From Paracoccus marcusii (lineage in GTDB: Bacteria; Pseudomonadota; Alphaproteobacteria; Rhodobacterales; Rhodobacteraceae), in assembly GCF_006151785.1 (NCBI RefSeq), contig NZ_VDDD01000013.1, positions 1-42,792 of the forward strand: a DNA stretch of 42,792 bases, given 5' to 3'. Positions 42,559-42,792 of the stretch are shown here, piece after piece. The notes under the pieces were generated by a model that was not told the DNA's origin, made no database searches, and was given only the letters and a program-made list of their open reading frames with translations. How positions within the stretch are numbered: the stretch's first letter is position 1; each line of letters opens with the position of its first letter. The position numbers were made by a program, and so were the translations under genes.

Positions 42559-42792
42559 ATGATCCTGCTGGCCAATCCCAACGCGAACCCAGTCACGACC
42601 GCGGCGATGTGCGCGATCGCGGCGCCGTGGCTGGCGGGCCTTCAGGCGTGGACGGCGCCCACAGGGCCGCAGGTGATCGTCACCCCGGACCAGCTGGACC
42701 GTGCGGCCGACGGCATCGCGGCGCTGCACCCGCCCGCGGCGTGTCGCGGCGTGATCGTCGCCGCCTTCGGCGATCCGGGCGCGGATCGGCTG
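42559..42792 (+). CDS. Asp/Glu/hydantoin-racemase-like protein, cut by window edge
   Basis: Seventy-eight codons from ATG 42559 to the window end with no stop. The start ILLANPNANPVTTAAM and the later VIVAAFGDPGADRL match the Asp/Glu/hydantoin racemase superfamily, in which NPN-x and the FGDPG loop are conserved. In hydantoin racemases the first catalytic Cys lies in an ACFxDPG loop; here the position is Ala (AAFGDPG). The true reaction may therefore differ from racemisation. Divergent to the ABC/amidase/RidA operon, so possibly in the same catabolic route. The second half of the active site is outside the window. Confidence 0.75.
   Translation, partial: MILLANPNANPVTTAAMCAIAAPWLAGLQAWTAPTGPQVIVTPDQLDRAADGIAALHPPAACRGVIVAAFGDPGADRL

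Noticed and set aside
42324..42596. Extension of the binding-protein frame upstream of GTG 42323
   Set aside because: It would bury the signal peptide behind 91 basic residues and run into the divergent gene. The GTG has a good ribosome binding site.
1..42792. Mobile elements, CRISPR arrays, tRNA or rRNA genes
   Set aside because: No transposase, integrase, repeat-spacer pattern or RNA-gene signature was recognised anywhere in the window.

Overview
The window is a high-GC, gene-dense stretch of a bacterial chromosome. Gene content and protein style point to an alphaproteobacterium of the Rhodobacterales, most likely Paracoccus or a close relative (inference): a sodium-symporter/histidine-kinase fusion, tatABC followed by a DUF815 ATPase, an ScfR-like regulator, a Rhodobacterales-type FliM/FliN protein, and many dipeptide-type ABC genes. 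About 36 protein genes fill it. No rRNA, tRNA, CRISPR array, insertion sequence or phage gene was recognised, and no intergenic gap exceeds 300 bases.

Layout. 1-7864 (all minus): a left-truncated FliM/FliN-like gene; a two-component locus (symporter-kinase, small membrane protein, single-domain receiver); an ScfR-like regulator; a DUF815 ATPase; and tatC, tatB, tatA. 8060-9249 (plus): a MarC-family membrane protein and a membrane-anchored retropepsin-like protease. 9246-12416: an M20 amidohydrolase with an uncharacterised permease, and a divergent MarR regulator with a good operator candidate between them. 12320-18343 (minus): two molybdenum enzymes, a PaoABC-like three-subunit oxidoreductase without a Tat signal and, downstream, an FdhF/YdeP-type oxidoreductase. 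18420-21716: a bile-acid-symporter-like carrier and a GGT-like Ntn-hydrolase, with a divergent GntR/FCD regulator. 21720-25894 (minus): an RND efflux pump and its adaptor. 26080-27590: an inositol-phosphatase-like gene convergent with an FkbM methyltransferase.

27786-31899 (plus) is the most unusual block: five tightly packed genes for a GTP cyclohydrolase II, a zinc-less medium-chain dehydrogenase, a PTPS/QueD-fold protein that has lost its catalytic residues, a SAM methyltransferase and a RibD-type reductase without its deaminase. Together they look like a pathway from GTP to a methylated pterin- or pyrimidine-like small molecule, not like a standard riboflavin or queuosine operon.

31883-35226: a CoA-transferase and glutaryl-CoA dehydrogenase operon with a divergent LysR regulator. 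35213-42792: a dipeptide-type ABC importer operon (binding protein, two permeases, two ATPases) ending in an amidase and a RidA protein, with the start of a divergent Asp/Glu/hydantoin-racemase-like gene at the right edge. Several modules (M20 hydrolase, GGT-like enzyme, amidase, RidA, racemase-like protein) suggest scavenging of amide- or ureide-type nitrogen compounds (inference).

The genome is compact. Same-strand neighbours often share ATGA or GTGA junctions, and all six convergent pairs overlap or lie 3 bases apart.
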